Counted from the first letter of the stretch, positions 18,201 to 29,300 are shown. The stretch: 44,017 bases of DNA from Hellea sp. (GCA_014238285.1 JABABK010000027.1:1-44017); one strand, 5' to 3'. The notes: generated from the sequence alone by a model not told the origin. A program made the numbers and translations.

Positions 18201-18458
18201 ATGAAAATTCGACATAAAATTCTATGTATTTTATCGGTGAGTGTATTGGGTGCCTGCACGACATCTATGGACTTATCGTCAGATAATTTCGGAAAATCGG
18301 TTCACCATAATATCGAGGTTCAACATGTAAAACCAACCGATGCGCAAAAGCAAAACACCTTTATTCGTCCAGATGTACAAAGATCCACTCTCGCCCAGCA
18401 AAGATACAAAACTGACGAGGTTGAAAAGCCCGTTGATTTACGAACCACTAGCGATTGA
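18201..18458 (+). CDS. small Tad-locus lipoprotein
   Basis: An 85-residue lipoprotein. The signal sequence ends in a lipobox, SVLGAC, with Cys19 as the lipidated residue. The mature part has NFGKSVHHNIEVQ followed by a polar tail with QQRYKTDEVEKP. I know this short pattern (DFGxAVxxNxxxQ, then a YxTxxVxxP tail) from small lipoproteins in alphaproteobacterial Tad loci, where they may replace or assist the CpaD pilotin. Full-length CpaD is about 200 residues, so this is not a normal CpaD. An AGGA site sits 8 bases before the ATG, 17 bases after cpaC. Confidence 0.75.
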   Translation: MKIRHKILCILSVSVLGACTTSMDLSSDNFGKSVHHNIEVQHVKPTDAQKQNTFIRPDVQRSTLAQQRYKTDEVEKPVDLRTTSD

Positions 18459-18468
18459 TCTCGATTAA

Positions 18469-19950
18469 ATGTCACAAGATCGCGGTCATCAATTAGTTAA
18501 ACGTCTCTGGCGCGAAAGCACCGGAGCTATAGCAATCTGGGCCGCATTTACGCTCCCTATTTTAATCGGGGGCGCCGCTTTATCTGTCGACGTGTCCCGT
18601 ATGTATAATATGGAACATGAGCTACAGATTGCAGCAGATGCCTTAGCTCGGTCAGGCGCGACGGAGCTTGATCAACGTAGCGATTCTATCGAACGATCCC
18701 GCCGAGCAATTGCCAATCTCGTATCCAACCGTCAAAAGTTTAGTGTTGACGGCGCCGATGAAGTTCTCGCCCAAAGTATTCGGTTTTTGCAAAACTTACC
18801 CGAAAATGATTATGAAGTGCCGGGCCCCGAATACGAAACAACAGACCCTTACAAAGCCCGCTTCGTTGAAGTCGTCGTTATTCCGGAAACGGTTCGAGTT
18901 ATTTTTTCTCAAAAACTCGCCGGAACGATTTCTTCAGTCACGCTGAGCGCTAGCTCAATTGCAGGCACAGAAAATGGAGTCTGCGGCGCGGCGCCGCTAT
19001 TCGTTTGCAACCCTTATGAAGATTCAGATACCAGCATCTATGAAGCCATGGAAACCAAAGAATTTCAACGCCGCTTAATTCAACTCAAGACCACCAATAA
19101 GAACACTGACACTTACGGACCCGGAAATTTTGGATTTTTGGATCCTTACGGAAACGGCGATAATTCTAAAATTGATGATGCTATTGCAATTAATAAATCT
19201 CCCATTTGTATCGGGAAAAGTTCCGGCGTTAATACTGAGCCCGGTAACATCGCTTCTCTGCGCGTCGCGTTCAACACACGGTTTGATATTTATGAAGGCA
19301 AATTCAAACAAAAATCCTCTGACCCCCTTTATGCCCCAGCTGAAAACGTAACCAAAGGATATTCCGGCAAGGCTTGTAAGGAAGAACCAGATCCAAATGC
19401 TCTGGGTCTGCCCCGTGATGATTGTTTCGCTACTGACTCTTGTACGCTTATGGATGGACGACAGGGTGATGGGGACTGGGATTTTGTATCTTATATGGAA
19501 GTCAATCATAACGCCGTAGCAAGTGTAACTATTGACAGCATCACTTATAACCTGAACTATAATAGCGGCAAATCCCAGCCCAAATCACCTCCAAGCCGTT
19601 ATGACGTTTATCGTTGGGAAATTGATACTGGTTCGATCCCAGGAGCTATATCATATGGAACTTCATCGACACCTGAAGAAGGCACACCGCAATGTCATAA
19701 ATCCGGACCATCCACGGCAGTAGTCGATCGCCGGATCATGTATGTTGCTGTTTTAAACTGTAATGCTATCGAGGCGAGTACGGGCATGAACGGTCGAGAA
19801 ACTAACTTACCCGTCGAAACGTTCGCGAAAGTTTTTGTAACCGAGCCTATGGGGAAATCTCATGAAAATACAATTTGGGGCGAAATGGTTGGCCCGATTG
19901 TTAAGGGCAAAGATAGCGGTGCAAAAGACCGAGTGACGGTAACGCGATAA
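18469..19950 (+). CDS. TadG-like pseudopilin with long extracytoplasmic domain
   Basis: A 493-residue protein with one N-terminal membrane segment, GAIAIWAAFTLPILIGGAAL, followed by DVSRMYNMEHELQIAADALA, the TadG/TadE N-terminal signature. The remaining roughly 440 residues are extracytoplasmic, contain several Cys (CGAAPLFVC, CKEE, CFATDSC) and resemble the beta-rich TadG domain, though no von Willebrand A metal site was recognised. TadG-type proteins are minor structural parts of the Flp fibre or its envelope anchor. ATG 18469 has no strong ribosome site and is 10 bases after the lipoprotein stop. The stop overlaps the next ATG by 1 base (TAATG). Confidence 0.85.
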   Translation: MSQDRGHQLVKRLWRESTGAIAIWAAFTLPILIGGAALSVDVSRMYNMEHELQIAADALARSGATELDQRSDSIERSRRAIANLVSNRQKFSVDGADEVLAQSIRFLQNLPENDYEVPGPEYETTDPYKARFVEVVVIPETVRVIFSQKLAGTISSVTLSASSIAGTENGVCGAAPLFVCNPYEDSDTSIYEAMETKEFQRRLIQLKTTNKNTDTYGPGNFGFLDPYGNGDNSKIDDAIAINKSPICIGKSSGVNTEPGNIASLRVAFNTRFDIYEGKFKQKSSDPLYAPAENVTKGYSGKACKEEPDPNALGLPRDDCFATDSCTLMDGRQGDGDWDFVSYMEVNHNAVASVTIDSITYNLNYNSGKSQPKSPPSRYDVYRWEIDTGSIPGAISYGTSSTPEEGTPQCHKSGPSTAVVDRRIMYVAVLNCNAIEASTGMNGRETNLPVETFAKVFVTEPMGKSHENTIWGEMVGPIVKGKDSGAKDRVTVTR

Positions 19951-20429
19951 TGAGTATCTTAAAGGCATATCAACGTGAAGACGATGGCAGCGTATTAGTC
20001 GAGTCTGCTCTTATCTTGCCCTTACTGATCGCTGCAGGCCTGGGAAGTATTGATGCGTCATATATGATGCTACAAAACCATAAGCTTGAAAGTCAGCTCG
20101 CCATGGCGGCCAGTTATTTGTCTCGTAGTGATAACCCTTCGAATTTGGAGAACACAGCCAAAACACTCGCTTTGACCGGAACTATTGATGGTTCCAAAGC
20201 TGTCCTAAAAGGTTGGGGTCTAGATGATATCAGCATAAGTTATTTGACGACCGACAACCAAACCAATGGTAATGGCGGTACATTATATAGAGGTGATGCG
20301 ACCGTCACGACTGTCGTGATTTCAAGTCAGTTTGATTATAAGGGCATGGGAATACTCTCCTCTGTCATACCCAATGGAACGTCTTTAAATGCAAGCGTAG
20401 AGGAACGCGTGACAGGGGGGGGCTTGTGA
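19950..20429 (+). CDS. TadE-like pseudopilin
   Basis: A 159-residue TadE-family pseudopilin. After a short basic leader the GSVLVESALILPLLIAAGLG segment combines the conserved Glu with the hydrophobic helix, followed by SIDASYMMLQNHKLE. TadE proteins are processed like pilins and help nucleate the Flp pilus. It overlaps the TadG-like gene by 1 base and the next gene by 4 bases. No separate prepilin peptidase is encoded nearby, so processing would depend on a gene elsewhere. Confidence 0.85.
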   Translation: MSILKAYQREDDGSVLVESALILPLLIAAGLGSIDASYMMLQNHKLESQLAMAASYLSRSDNPSNLENTAKTLALTGTIDGSKAVLKGWGLDDISISYLTTDNQTNGNGGTLYRGDATVTTVVISSQFDYKGMGILSSVIPNGTSLNASVEERVTGGGL

Positions 20430-21052
20430 GAACTTCGGTCATTACCTCGTCATATTTATCCGAGAAATCCGGAGCTGTTAGTATTTCCGCCAGTTTCGTA
20501 GTTGGCATCTTTATTTTCCTGATCGGCGGAGGGATTGAAATGGGACATGCCTATTGGAAAACGAATGCCCTCCAGCACGCCGCTAGGATGGGTGTGCGTA
20601 TTGCGACAACAGTTGATCCGGTCGCGCTGGGGCTTACGACGATAACAGGTTTGGAAGGTAGTGTTGAAGTAGGTGAACCAATGCCCAGTTACCTATTTAG
20701 CTGCTCAGGGAAAACCAAAAGCTGCAATCAAGGTGAATTTAATGAAGCCGCTTTCAATAGAATATTGTTTGGCCGAGATAACGATGGAACATGCGTCGGT
20801 ACCTCGCAAGAACGCCGCGGCATGTGTGACTATTTTGATGACATTAAGTCCGAAAACGTCACCATAAGCTATCAAAATTCTGGTATGGGGCGAGCCGGAT
20901 TTCCGCCGGATTTAATGCCCCTTGTAAAGATATCAATTTCAGACATTCAGCATGATTATGTCTTTGTTGATATATTCACATCAATAGGGAACATCGGGCT
21001 TTTAAGCGCAGAAGCAATTTCTCTAGCAGAGGATTTGAAATCGGGACTATGA
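20426..21052 (+). CDS. second TadE/TadF-like pseudopilin
   Basis: A 208-residue protein with an N-terminal SGAVSISASFVVGIFIFLIG helix, then GGGIEMGHAYWKTNALQHAARMG, the TadE/TadF pattern. A conserved Glu is present in GIEMGHAY rather than just before the helix. The C-terminal part includes CSGKTKSC and a second Cys pair, suggesting disulphides in the periplasm. The start is GTG 20426 in a GTGA overlap with the preceding stop; the stop overlaps the CpaE ATG by 4 bases. It probably acts as a minor subunit with its two neighbours. Confidence 0.8.
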   Translation: MRTSVITSSYLSEKSGAVSISASFVVGIFIFLIGGGIEMGHAYWKTNALQHAARMGVRIATTVDPVALGLTTITGLEGSVEVGEPMPSYLFSCSGKTKSCNQGEFNEAAFNRILFGRDNDGTCVGTSQERRGMCDYFDDIKSENVTISYQNSGMGRAGFPPDLMPLVKISISDIQHDYVFVDIFTSIGNIGLLSAEAISLAEDLKSGL

Positions 21053-21921
21053 ATCAATTTGCCGAAAATATTCACCCTATCCATGATAATTTGGCAATGC
21101 CTAAATATCTGGAAGACCAACCCACGTCCGAACCTTACATCTGGGGCATCACGGGCGGATCTGGCGGTGTCGGCGTTACAACCATATGCACGCAACTTGC
21201 CTATTGGCTAGCTAAACCTAAAAAACGACGGCCACTTCAAAGTTCAAAAACTTGTTTGGTCGAACTCGATTTTGAAAACGGAAGTCTATCCCAATATCTG
21301 GATAGTCCTGCCAAAGTAGAATTTGATGTATTTTGTCAGCCTCCTGATCGGTTAGATCAAGACTTGGTGAAATCCTGGCTCACCCGAACGGCTTTTGGTT
21401 TTTCACTTTTCAGCATCCCCACCGCTATCAATGGGAATCACTTAGTCAACAGCGACACAGTGCTAAAATGCCTAGATCATATCTGCACGCTTTTTGATTA
21501 TATTGTCATAGACATCCCTCAATTATGGGCGCCTTGGACGCAAGCGGCCCTAGCAACAGCTGACCGCATTGCCGTTGTAACTCAGCTTAATGTACCGGCA
21601 TTACATCTGGCCCGGCGCCGCAGCGAAGGGCTCATCAACGCTGTTGATGAACTCAATAAAACAGATTTTATTTTAAACAAAGTTGAGCGCCGAAGCTTTC
21701 GAAGCAATCTAAAAGTCGCAGATGCTGAAAGAGCGTTTGATGTTCCATATGTAAATCCTCTCGCACTTTGCAATGACCAAGTTCGCGAGGCGCTCAATCG
21801 CGGCGAACCTGTTGGCGCAACATATCCTGAAAGTCGGTTCGTACGTGATACTAATGATGTTTTTGAAACCTGGTTCAAACAATCACAATCCCGCGCAGAC
21901 GATCGTAAGGCCGTCATTTAA
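21049..21921 (+). CDS. cpaE: CpaE/TadZ-like pilus localisation ATPase
   Basis: A 290-residue ParA/MinD-superfamily protein. The P-loop region is GGSGGVGVTTICTQLAYW; both the signature Lys and the Walker A Lys of MinD are replaced (Ser and Val), as in atypical TadZ/CpaE proteins. CLVELDFENGSLSQYLD and YIVIDIPQLWAPWTQAAL are the Walker A' and Walker B regions. The N-terminal receiver-like domain of Caulobacter CpaE is absent. CpaE/TadZ places the pilus machine at the cell pole. ATG overlaps the preceding stop by 4 bases. ATP turnover is probably weak or absent given the altered loop; this is inferred. Confidence 0.85.
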   Translation: MNQFAENIHPIHDNLAMPKYLEDQPTSEPYIWGITGGSGGVGVTTICTQLAYWLAKPKKRRPLQSSKTCLVELDFENGSLSQYLDSPAKVEFDVFCQPPDRLDQDLVKSWLTRTAFGFSLFSIPTAINGNHLVNSDTVLKCLDHICTLFDYIVIDIPQLWAPWTQAALATADRIAVVTQLNVPALHLARRRSEGLINAVDELNKTDFILNKVERRSFRSNLKVADAERAFDVPYVNPLALCNDQVREALNRGEPVGATYPESRFVRDTNDVFETWFKQSQSRADDRKAVI

Positions 21922-21981
21922 CCAATCATTAAACTTGTTTTTAAACCGGGCCTTCAAACGGATTTGATAGGAATGATCATT

Positions 21982-23490
21982 ATGGGACGCTTTTCAAAGA
22001 AAATTCATTCTGACACACCAAAATATGTCACTGAGCATAGTCAGGAAACATCTTTGCCTGGCCCTGAGGCATTAGTGGAACTTGTGTCAGATGCCTCGAC
22101 AAAAACACATACCAAATCAAAAACTAAACCCGTTCGAGAGCGACGAAAGAAAACCTCTGAAACAGATAATCACATGCGCGATAAAGCGCTAGACACACAA
22201 ATATATCTTCATGGAAGACTACTCGATGAAATCGATTTAGGCCAACTTGAAAGTTTGTCCGAAGAAGATATGCGAGACCGTGTCAGTGTCGTGGTTCGTG
22301 ATCTAGCCAATAAAGAGGCCATGCAGCTTAACCGGTTAGAATTTGATGAAATTGTCAATGGCGTTCTTGACGAAATGACTGGGTTAGGCCCGCTAGAAAA
22401 ACTTCTGCGCGATGATACAATTACAGATATTCTGATTAACACCCACAAACAAATTTACGTCGAACAGAAAGGCGAACTTGAACTTAGCCCCATTCGCTTC
22501 GCCGACGAAAAACACTTGCTCAGGATTATTAACCGCATTGTCGCAACGGTCGGTCGCCGCGTTGACGAGAGCCAGCCCATGGCAGATGCCAGACTTCTTG
22601 ATGGCAGCCGGGTCAATGTCGCGATAGCGCCTATCGCAGTCGATGGTCCCCTTGTGTCTATTCGTAAGTTCTCAAAAACACCGTTTACTTTGGATAAACT
22701 TGTTGAGTTTGGAGCCGTACCAGATGTCGTTGCCCAGTTTTTATGGGCTGCTTGTAAATCGCGTGTTACCATCTTGATATCTGGCGGTACAGGCTCTGGC
22801 AAGACAACGCTTCTAAACGCTTTGTCTCAATCTATAAGCCCCAAAGAACGCTTGATCACCATAGAAGATGCCGCAGAGCTACAACTACAACAGCCACATG
22901 TTGCTCGTATGGAAACGCGGCCGCCGAATATTGAAGGCAAAGGCGAAATTCGCCAACGCGAACTCGTTAAAAATGCTCTGCGAATGCGGCCCGATCGGGT
23001 CATTTTAGGAGAAGTCCGGGGCGAAGAAGCCTTTGACATGTTGCAAGCCATGAACACAGGTCATGAAGGATCAATGGCAACTCTCCACGCCAACACGCCG
23101 CGCGATGCTGTGACGCGTCTGGAACAGATGGTTGCTATGGGAGACATGAAAATTTCCCCTGATGCTATTGCGGGCCAAATTGCCAGCGCTATTGGCATTA
23201 TTGTTCAAGCCCAAAGATTGTCGGATGGTCAGCGAAAAATCACATCTGTCTCTGAAATCACGGGAATGGAAGGCTCTGTCATTCAAATGCAAGAGATATT
23301 CAATTACACAAGGACGGGAACTGGGCCCGAACATGAGGTCATTGGCGAGTTTCGAGCAACCGGTATTCGCCCGCATTGTTTACCCGATATTGTCACGAAA
23401 AACATTACCCTACCTGAGGGTATTTTCGAACCTAAAAGCCTACCCGTAGGCAAAATCACTGACGAAACTATAAAAGAACGTGTGGGTTAA
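21982..23490 (+). CDS. cpaF: Tad pilus secretion ATPase CpaF (TadA)
   Basis: A type II/IV secretion ATPase of about 502 residues. The N-terminal domain includes [20 protein letters not shown] and [13 protein letters not shown]. The motor has Walker [15 protein letters not shown], the Asp box in [12 protein letters not shown], Walker B in [15 protein letters not shown] and the His box [12 protein letters not shown]. It powers pilus assembly as a hexamer at the inner membrane. I choose ATG 21982 (MGRFSKK), with AGGA 9 bases upstream; TTG 21964 and ATG 21973 are less likely. The 60-base gap after cpaE is the largest in the operon. Confidence 0.95.
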   Translation: MGRFSKKIHSDTPKYVTEHSQETSLPGPEALVELVSDASTKTHTKSKTKPVRERRKKTSETDNHMRDKALDTQIYLHGRLLDEIDLGQLESLSEEDMRDRVSVVVRDLANKEAMQLNRLEFDEIVNGVLDEMTGLGPLEKLLRDDTITDILINTHKQIYVEQKGELELSPIRFADEKHLLRIINRIVATVGRRVDESQPMADARLLDGSRVNVAIAPIAVDGPLVSIRKFSKTPFTLDKLVEFGAVPDVVAQFLWAACKSRVTILISGGTGSGKTTLLNALSQSISPKERLITIEDAAELQLQQPHVARMETRPPNIEGKGEIRQRELVKNALRMRPDRVILGEVRGEEAFDMLQAMNTGHEGSMATLHANTPRDAVTRLEQMVAMGDMKISPDAIAGQIASAIGIIVQAQRLSDGQRKITSVSEITGMEGSVIQMQEIFNYTRTGTGPEHEVIGEFRATGIRPHCLPDIVTKNITLPEGIFEPKSLPVGKITDETIKERVG

Positions 23491-24453
23491 ATGAGCTGGG
23501 AAGCACAAACAGTCATTTTTTATGTTATGGTATTTTGTTGTGCCTTTTTAGGCTTGCAAGTAATTATGGGCATGGGACTTGAAGTACGTCGCCGCGTTCA
23601 ACATGCCAACCAAAGACAGAAACAACAAAATAAAAAAGTGACCACTGAAGAGATTCTTGCAAAAATGCGTCATGACCGAGGCCTAAACAAGGAGGGTTAC
23701 TTACGCGGATTAAACTACATTATTGGCAAAGCCGTTATGCAGTCAGGCTTACCAATTGGTCCGCATGCTATTTACCCTATTACACTCGTGAGTGGTTTAC
23801 TCGGAGCGGTAGGTGTGTACACCGTAACCCAGGACATCCAGAAAACCACATTGGCTTTCATAATAAGTACTTTATTACCTGTTTGGTATGTTAGACGTTC
23901 CATAAAAAAACGGCGTAACAAAGCTGCGAAGCAACTACCAGAGGCGCTCGAGGTTATCATTAGATCCCTTAAGGCGGGACACCCGGTTTCGGTTGCTATG
24001 TCACTTGTCGGACGAGAAATGCCCGATCCAATTGGGTCTGAATTTGGCATGGCCAGTGATGAAATTGGATTTGGCGGCACAGTGAGCGCCGCTATTCAAC
24101 GACTGGCCGACCGAGTGGGGCAAGATGACTTTAATTTGTTTGCTGCCATGATACGTCTCCAAGAAAAGACCGGCGGCAACCTTGCAGAATTATTACAGTC
24201 TAATTCAGAAACGATCAGGTCAAGACAGCGTATGCGACTTAAAGTGAAGGCTTCTTCATCAGAAGGCCGTATGTCAGCTCTTATTTTAAATGCCGCCCCT
24301 ATTGGCCTATTTTTTATGATCAAAACCGTTGCGCCTGATTTTTATGGCGATGTGTCGGATAACCCGCTTTTGCAGCAGACATTCATAGGTATCATAATAT
24401 GGATGATAATCGGTAATATCATCATGCGTAAAATGATAAACTTCAAGATTTGA
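23491..24453 (+). CDS. tadB: Tad pilus inner-membrane protein TadB
   Basis: A 320-residue type II secretion F-domain protein. An N-terminal membrane segment (VIFYVMVFCCAFLGLQVIMG) is followed by a cytoplasmic basic stretch, two further segments, the F domain (QLPEALEVIIRSLKAGHPVSVAM to LAELLQSNSETIRSRQRMRLKVKA), and a C-terminal pair of helices. With TadC it forms the membrane platform on which CpaF acts. It begins at the base after the cpaF stop, and its TGA overlaps the TadC ATG by 1 base. Confidence 0.94.
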   Translation: MSWEAQTVIFYVMVFCCAFLGLQVIMGMGLEVRRRVQHANQRQKQQNKKVTTEEILAKMRHDRGLNKEGYLRGLNYIIGKAVMQSGLPIGPHAIYPITLVSGLLGAVGVYTVTQDIQKTTLAFIISTLLPVWYVRRSIKKRRNKAAKQLPEALEVIIRSLKAGHPVSVAMSLVGREMPDPIGSEFGMASDEIGFGGTVSAAIQRLADRVGQDDFNLFAAMIRLQEKTGGNLAELLQSNSETIRSRQRMRLKVKASSSEGRMSALILNAAPIGLFFMIKTVAPDFYGDVSDNPLLQQTFIGIIIWMIIGNIIMRKMINFKI

Positions 24454-25388
24454 TGATGCCAGATTTCTCACCTTCAAATAACCTAATTATTATATTTGCC
24501 TTAGCCTTCATTGGAGTGGCCGTTATCTTAATATTTTTTGCTGTCCGCGAAGCCCTGACGGATGCTAAATTGATAAGAAACCGTCTTGCAGGCAATTGGA
24601 CTGACGACAGTAAGGGCTCTATATTACGACATCATCAAGCCTTTGACAGTTTTTCAAATCACTTAACCCTACCAGATGATGAAGAAGTTTCAAAAGTTAG
24701 AGCTTGGCTCGCCCGAGCGGGTTATTACGGAACGTCATCCGTCAAATATTATTATGCGTTGCGCATTTTATGCTTAGTCGTTCCGCAATTAATCTTCATG
24801 TTAAACACAGCCTTTTTTGCTCCAAATATAGATCCAGATATTAATGTCTATATTAGTTGCGGCTTGATCCTACTGGGTATGATTATGCCGCCTATTTTCA
24901 TTGGATGGCGCGTAAAACAAAGGCGTCAACAAATCAAAGATGGCTTTCCAGATATGATGGATTTGATGGTAGCGTCAATCGAAGCAGGCCTGGGTATGGA
25001 TGCTGCTCTTTTGAGAGTATCCAACGAAATTGGCGGTCGCTACCCTGCCCTAAAAATAAATTTAGACCTTTTAAACATGGAACTTCGAGCCGGACGTGAG
25101 CGGCATTCTGGCATGATGAATTTTGCCAACCGCGTCGATCTTGAACAAGCCAGAGCTTTGGCCGTTATGCTAAGACAATCCGAAGAAATGGGATCGAGTC
25201 TTGGAAAGGCACTTCGAACCTTCTCCGAAGATATGCGCAATAAACGCCTAATGCTTGCAGAAGAAAAAGCGATGGCCCTGCCAGCAAAACTAACCGTACC
25301 GCTAATCTTTTTCATCTTTCCGGCCATTATGACAATGCTTCTTGTGCCTGCGGGCATTCGAATAGCCGAAGGTTTGGGCGCGTCATGA
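24453..25388 (+). CDS. tadC: Tad pilus inner-membrane protein TadC
   Basis: A type II secretion F-domain protein of about 311 residues, paralogous to TadB. Membrane segments are near the N-terminus (IIIFALAFIGVAVILIFFAV), in the middle and at the C-terminus (VPLIFFIFPAIMTMLLVPAG). The F domain contains FPDMMDLMVASIEAGLGMDAAL and ALAVMLRQSEEMGSSLGKALR. ATG 24453 sits in a TGATG overlap with tadB; the second ATG at 24456 would give the same protein less one residue. The 3' end overlaps tadD by 4 bases. Confidence 0.94.
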   Translation: MMPDFSPSNNLIIIFALAFIGVAVILIFFAVREALTDAKLIRNRLAGNWTDDSKGSILRHHQAFDSFSNHLTLPDDEEVSKVRAWLARAGYYGTSSVKYYYALRILCLVVPQLIFMLNTAFFAPNIDPDINVYISCGLILLGMIMPPIFIGWRVKQRRQQIKDGFPDMMDLMVASIEAGLGMDAALLRVSNEIGGRYPALKINLDLLNMELRAGRERHSGMMNFANRVDLEQARALAVMLRQSEEMGSSLGKALRTFSEDMRNKRLMLAEEKAMALPAKLTVPLIFFIFPAIMTMLLVPAGIRIAEGLGAS

Positions 25389-26266
25389 GAATGTTATTGG
25401 TTATAAGCCTTGCGCTACTAACAGCCTGTTCGACCGCGCCTAATGTTGAAATTACGCCGGTCAATATTACACCTGTCACCGAAATAAAATCAGAACCTTT
25501 TGATCCGTCAGAAGTGCTTGAACTTGCCGACAGTCATTTTTCAGACGAGAATTATAGCGCCGCGTTAAAAGAATATTCGCGTTTGCTCACATTTGATGCC
25601 GCCAATATGAGCGCAAAATTGGGTGCTGGCGAAAGTTTACTGGCTATGGGTAAGTATGAAAATGCAGCACAATTATTCTGGGTTAGCAACTTTGATGGTA
25701 TCAATGAAATAGATCAGGAGCGTTTAGAAATTGGCCAAATTCTATCGGGACTACATACCCATAAATATGAAAGGCCTGAAACCGCCATACATGATGGGTT
25801 CTTAATTCGGCCAAATGACGCGCGGCTTTGGAATGCCAAAGGGCGGCTTCATGATAGTCAAAGCCAGTGGATGGAATCGTTGTTTTCCTATGTCACGGCG
25901 CTCGACATAGGTCAGTGGCGTTCTGGCACCATAAATAATATGGGGATGTCTTTGCTATTACAAGGACGCTACCAAGAAGCCCGCAAGAAATTTGATCAAG
26001 CCGTTAGGCTTAGTCCAGACACAGAAATTTACGACAATAATCGACGTATGACCCATATTCTACTGGGCGACTATCCGAAAGCTTTGGACAATATCCAAGA
26101 CGATCAGGCCTCGGATATATTCAATGATGCAGGCTATGTCGCCATGCAATCTGGCAGAGCAGGTCTAGCTCAAATATTTTTCTCAAAAGCTCTTGAGATT
26201 AGTCCTGTCCACCATGCCAAAGCCCAGGCTAATTTGGCTCATCTGATTAAGGAACAATCACCCTAA
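25385..26266 (+). CDS. tadD: TPR lipoprotein TadD
   Basis: A 293-residue lipoprotein with a lipobox ALLTAC (Cys at residue 15) and several TPR motifs, for example NYSAALKEYSRLLTFDAANM and RYQEARKKFDQAVRLSPDTE. TadD acts as the pilotin-like outer-membrane partner that helps assemble the secretin. It is the last gene of the Tad operon and is convergent with the large gene on the right. The 59 bases between them show no obvious terminator hairpin. Confidence 0.88.
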   Translation: MRMLLVISLALLTACSTAPNVEITPVNITPVTEIKSEPFDPSEVLELADSHFSDENYSAALKEYSRLLTFDAANMSAKLGAGESLLAMGKYENAAQLFWVSNFDGINEIDQERLEIGQILSGLHTHKYERPETAIHDGFLIRPNDARLWNAKGRLHDSQSQWMESLFSYVTALDIGQWRSGTINNMGMSLLLQGRYQEARKKFDQAVRLSPDTEIYDNNRRMTHILLGDYPKALDNIQDDQASDIFNDAGYVAMQSGRAGLAQIFFSKALEISPVHHAKAQANLAHLIKEQSP

Positions 26267-26325
26267 TTTGTAGGATGATTGAGCCCGCCACAGTTCAATC
26301 TTGACGCAAATTAGGCTGATTCAGA

Positions 26326-29300
26326 TCAGTCTGAGTAGCCGCGAATAAGTAGGCGCCTGACTCTTCTGCTTTTACTAGAAACCGTTATGACGGTTACCAC
26401 ATAGCGATCGAGCCAAGCCGTTCTGGCAATATCCAATATGGCCGTCTCTCGGCTAAAGAAGCGATAGTTTGAACCATTATAGGTTTCCAGAGTGAAGCCT
26501 TCAAAATCACCGAAGTGATCGTAAAGAAGCCCGCTGACTTTTCCTGATTTAGCGGCAGGTTTGACTTTCTTCGGATCGCCAAGTCCATCCGTTTCGGACA
26601 GCCAGTCATCATCGCCTGGCTCAAAGAATGGATCATCATCTCCGCCTGGTACGTCGTCATCACCCGGCTTTTCTCCATCACTACTTCCATCATCCGGATT
26701 GTCGTCACCGGGATCCGTTGGCAATGGAATGATACCGCCAACATGCGGAGGTATTTTATAGACATCGCCACCCAGCGCTTTGACCTTTTCTGTCAAGAGA
26801 TCAAGATAATGCATGAATGTTTCATACCAACGACTATTCAGCCTCAAATGTTCAGCTCGCCAACGAAATGCTGATAATAGCCGCATGTGGTAGATCAACA
26901 TATCATCTTTCATACTCACGGGTATTCCGAGCTGGAATGCCCCGACAACTTCGCGCCAGAGACCGGATTGTTGTCTCGCGCGCTCAACTTTTTTCGGATC
27001 GGGATGTTCAATGAGTAAAGCATGGTCACCCACAGCATCAAATATGGATAAATCTGTCACAAGCGTTTTATTGTCGCCTAAATCATAGACCCCTGCGGCA
27101 AACGTCTTACGTTTTGCATGTGTCGTTTCAGCTTTGTCATATTTTGCCAGTAGCTTGGCGGCTTCTTTTGCTGAGATTTCAGTCGTCTGCGTGGGCGGAA
27201 ATTTCCCTCTTCGGATTCTATTTGTGATTTGCTGAACCGCGAGATCAAATCTCTGCCCTTTTTTAACGCCCAGAGGAAATTGCAAAGATAGGACACCTGT
27301 CTGGCGCCCAAGATGTTGCGGAATAGGTACATAGCGACTGCCGCCTGCTGGTATTGCAATCGTATGATCATCTAGTACTCGAATTTCATGCCGCGCATAC
27401 ATTTTATCAGCAAGTTCAACGACTTTATGCGCCTTCCAACTCGGGATAAAAATACGAACTTCGGTTCCCTTTGGAACACCCTTATCCCAATCTAACAAAA
27501 GCTCATCTGCGGGCAGATTTGCTGTGATTGGACGCGGCGTTGCCTCAATTTCAAATGTATGCATCGCCATGCGGGACGCGTTAAGTCCCGGATTAGCAAT
27601 CGTACTCATGGCAAGATTACGTTGTGATAATTTATCGGAAGTCGAAGGTCTGGATCCACTTGGTATCGGGGTTCCGTCATATTCAATTTGAGCGACCAAA
27701 CATTGATGCTCTCCCATTAACAAGGTCGGAAGAGGCACGCTGCCACTTTCACTAGGTATGATAGGCAAATATGGGTCATCCAGGTTATTGTCGATCAGTG
27801 CCCCAAAAAAAGTTGTAACTTCTGATCCCGGATTAGGTGCAATATCTTTAACATTAAATCCATCCGCTTGCGACGATGTTGGCGACGTTCTAGCCTGCGC
27901 AAAAAACGGAAAAGACAACCATTCACCGCCTCCGCTCGTTGTTCCCGGTAAGGCAATAGGCGAAGCGTTATCAGTTCGCAAATATCCTTGTTGCGGCAGT
28001 TCCCCATCTGGATGGATATATGTAAGCGCCGCCGTTGTTTGAGACGTGAATATGCGAAAGAAAACCCGAACGTTTTCGGCAGACGCAGAATTTCCATTTA
28101 GCCGAACTCTAGCAACGGCGAAATTATAGACTTTCTTAGAATCCGCGCCAGTTGTCGTGGGCAAGGGGCTTAACGCCGATTCAGACTGTTGGACTGGCAG
28201 AGCATTAAATGCGGCGGTCGATAATCCCGTCACATAGTCTTGAATATAATCGAGTGCCTGAGCGCGAGACGCATTGGCCGGTAAACCGCCTTCTCCGGCG
28301 ATAACCGGAAATACCCTGACATCAGAACTGAGCCAGGTTTTTGCGTCTGAATGGTCTAGGTCTAACATAAAAGGATTGGCTGATTTCACAAGCTGTATCC
28401 AAGCTGTATCCGTTAAAGGCCCGGCAACAGCATCTGAAATCAATGTTCCCGTTACCGGAATATCAATATTATTCCCGTCAAATCCAAACGCATCCTCGGA
28501 ATCTATTGTCACGTTATAGGTGAAGGTAATACGCTGTACGCGGTCTGGATATCCTGGGTCATCCGTATCCACAGAATTAACTGCAATATTTACGCCCGTA
28601 ACATCATTGAAAACGGGAGCTCGGGATGCAAGCTGCGCAGCAGAAAGCCCGCCTGAAACACCGCCACCGGGAAATTGATTAGGCTTAAGACCGCTAACAG
28701 TCACCAACACAGCACCATTAAAATTTGGATTTCCGCTAACTTCATCCTGACTAAATGTGCTGCGCTCCAAAATAACTTCAAGACGGGGTCTTGGTCGTGC
28801 TAGCCAGTTTGTTATATTGATATAAACGGCCTTGATTTTTTCAAACACAGCCGGATCATCGTTAAACCCATGACCTTTTTCCGCTGACGGCCCCGTCCGG
28901 TCTTTTTTTTCATCCGTGTCAATCCGCGTATCTCCGGTGAGGTTTATATCGATGTAGTGATGAAATGTTGCGCCGGTAATTATTCTGCCAATACCGACCT
29001 TACGACCGTCATAGACACTAAATGTATTAACTGTTTTCGGATCAGCTATTGTCGTATCAAGAGAACTCTCGGACCAGCCGTAATATTGAGCATAACCTAA
29101 AGATTGGCCCGTCGCAATTATTTGAGGCTTTTCGACTACGCCTTCTAGAGCTGGAAACTCATCATTGGGAGAGCCAACGATATTTTGATCGTAGTCATAA
29201 TTAACTGCGTCAAGCTCAACCTCACCCAATGTTTGCCCCTCATGCATATGATCCGGGAACACATCGATGTCTTCATCATCATGCCGCAAAATCGCATGAG

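Noticed and set aside
26267-26325. Terminator between tadD and the large convergent gene
   Set aside because: No stem with a T run is visible in the 59 bases.
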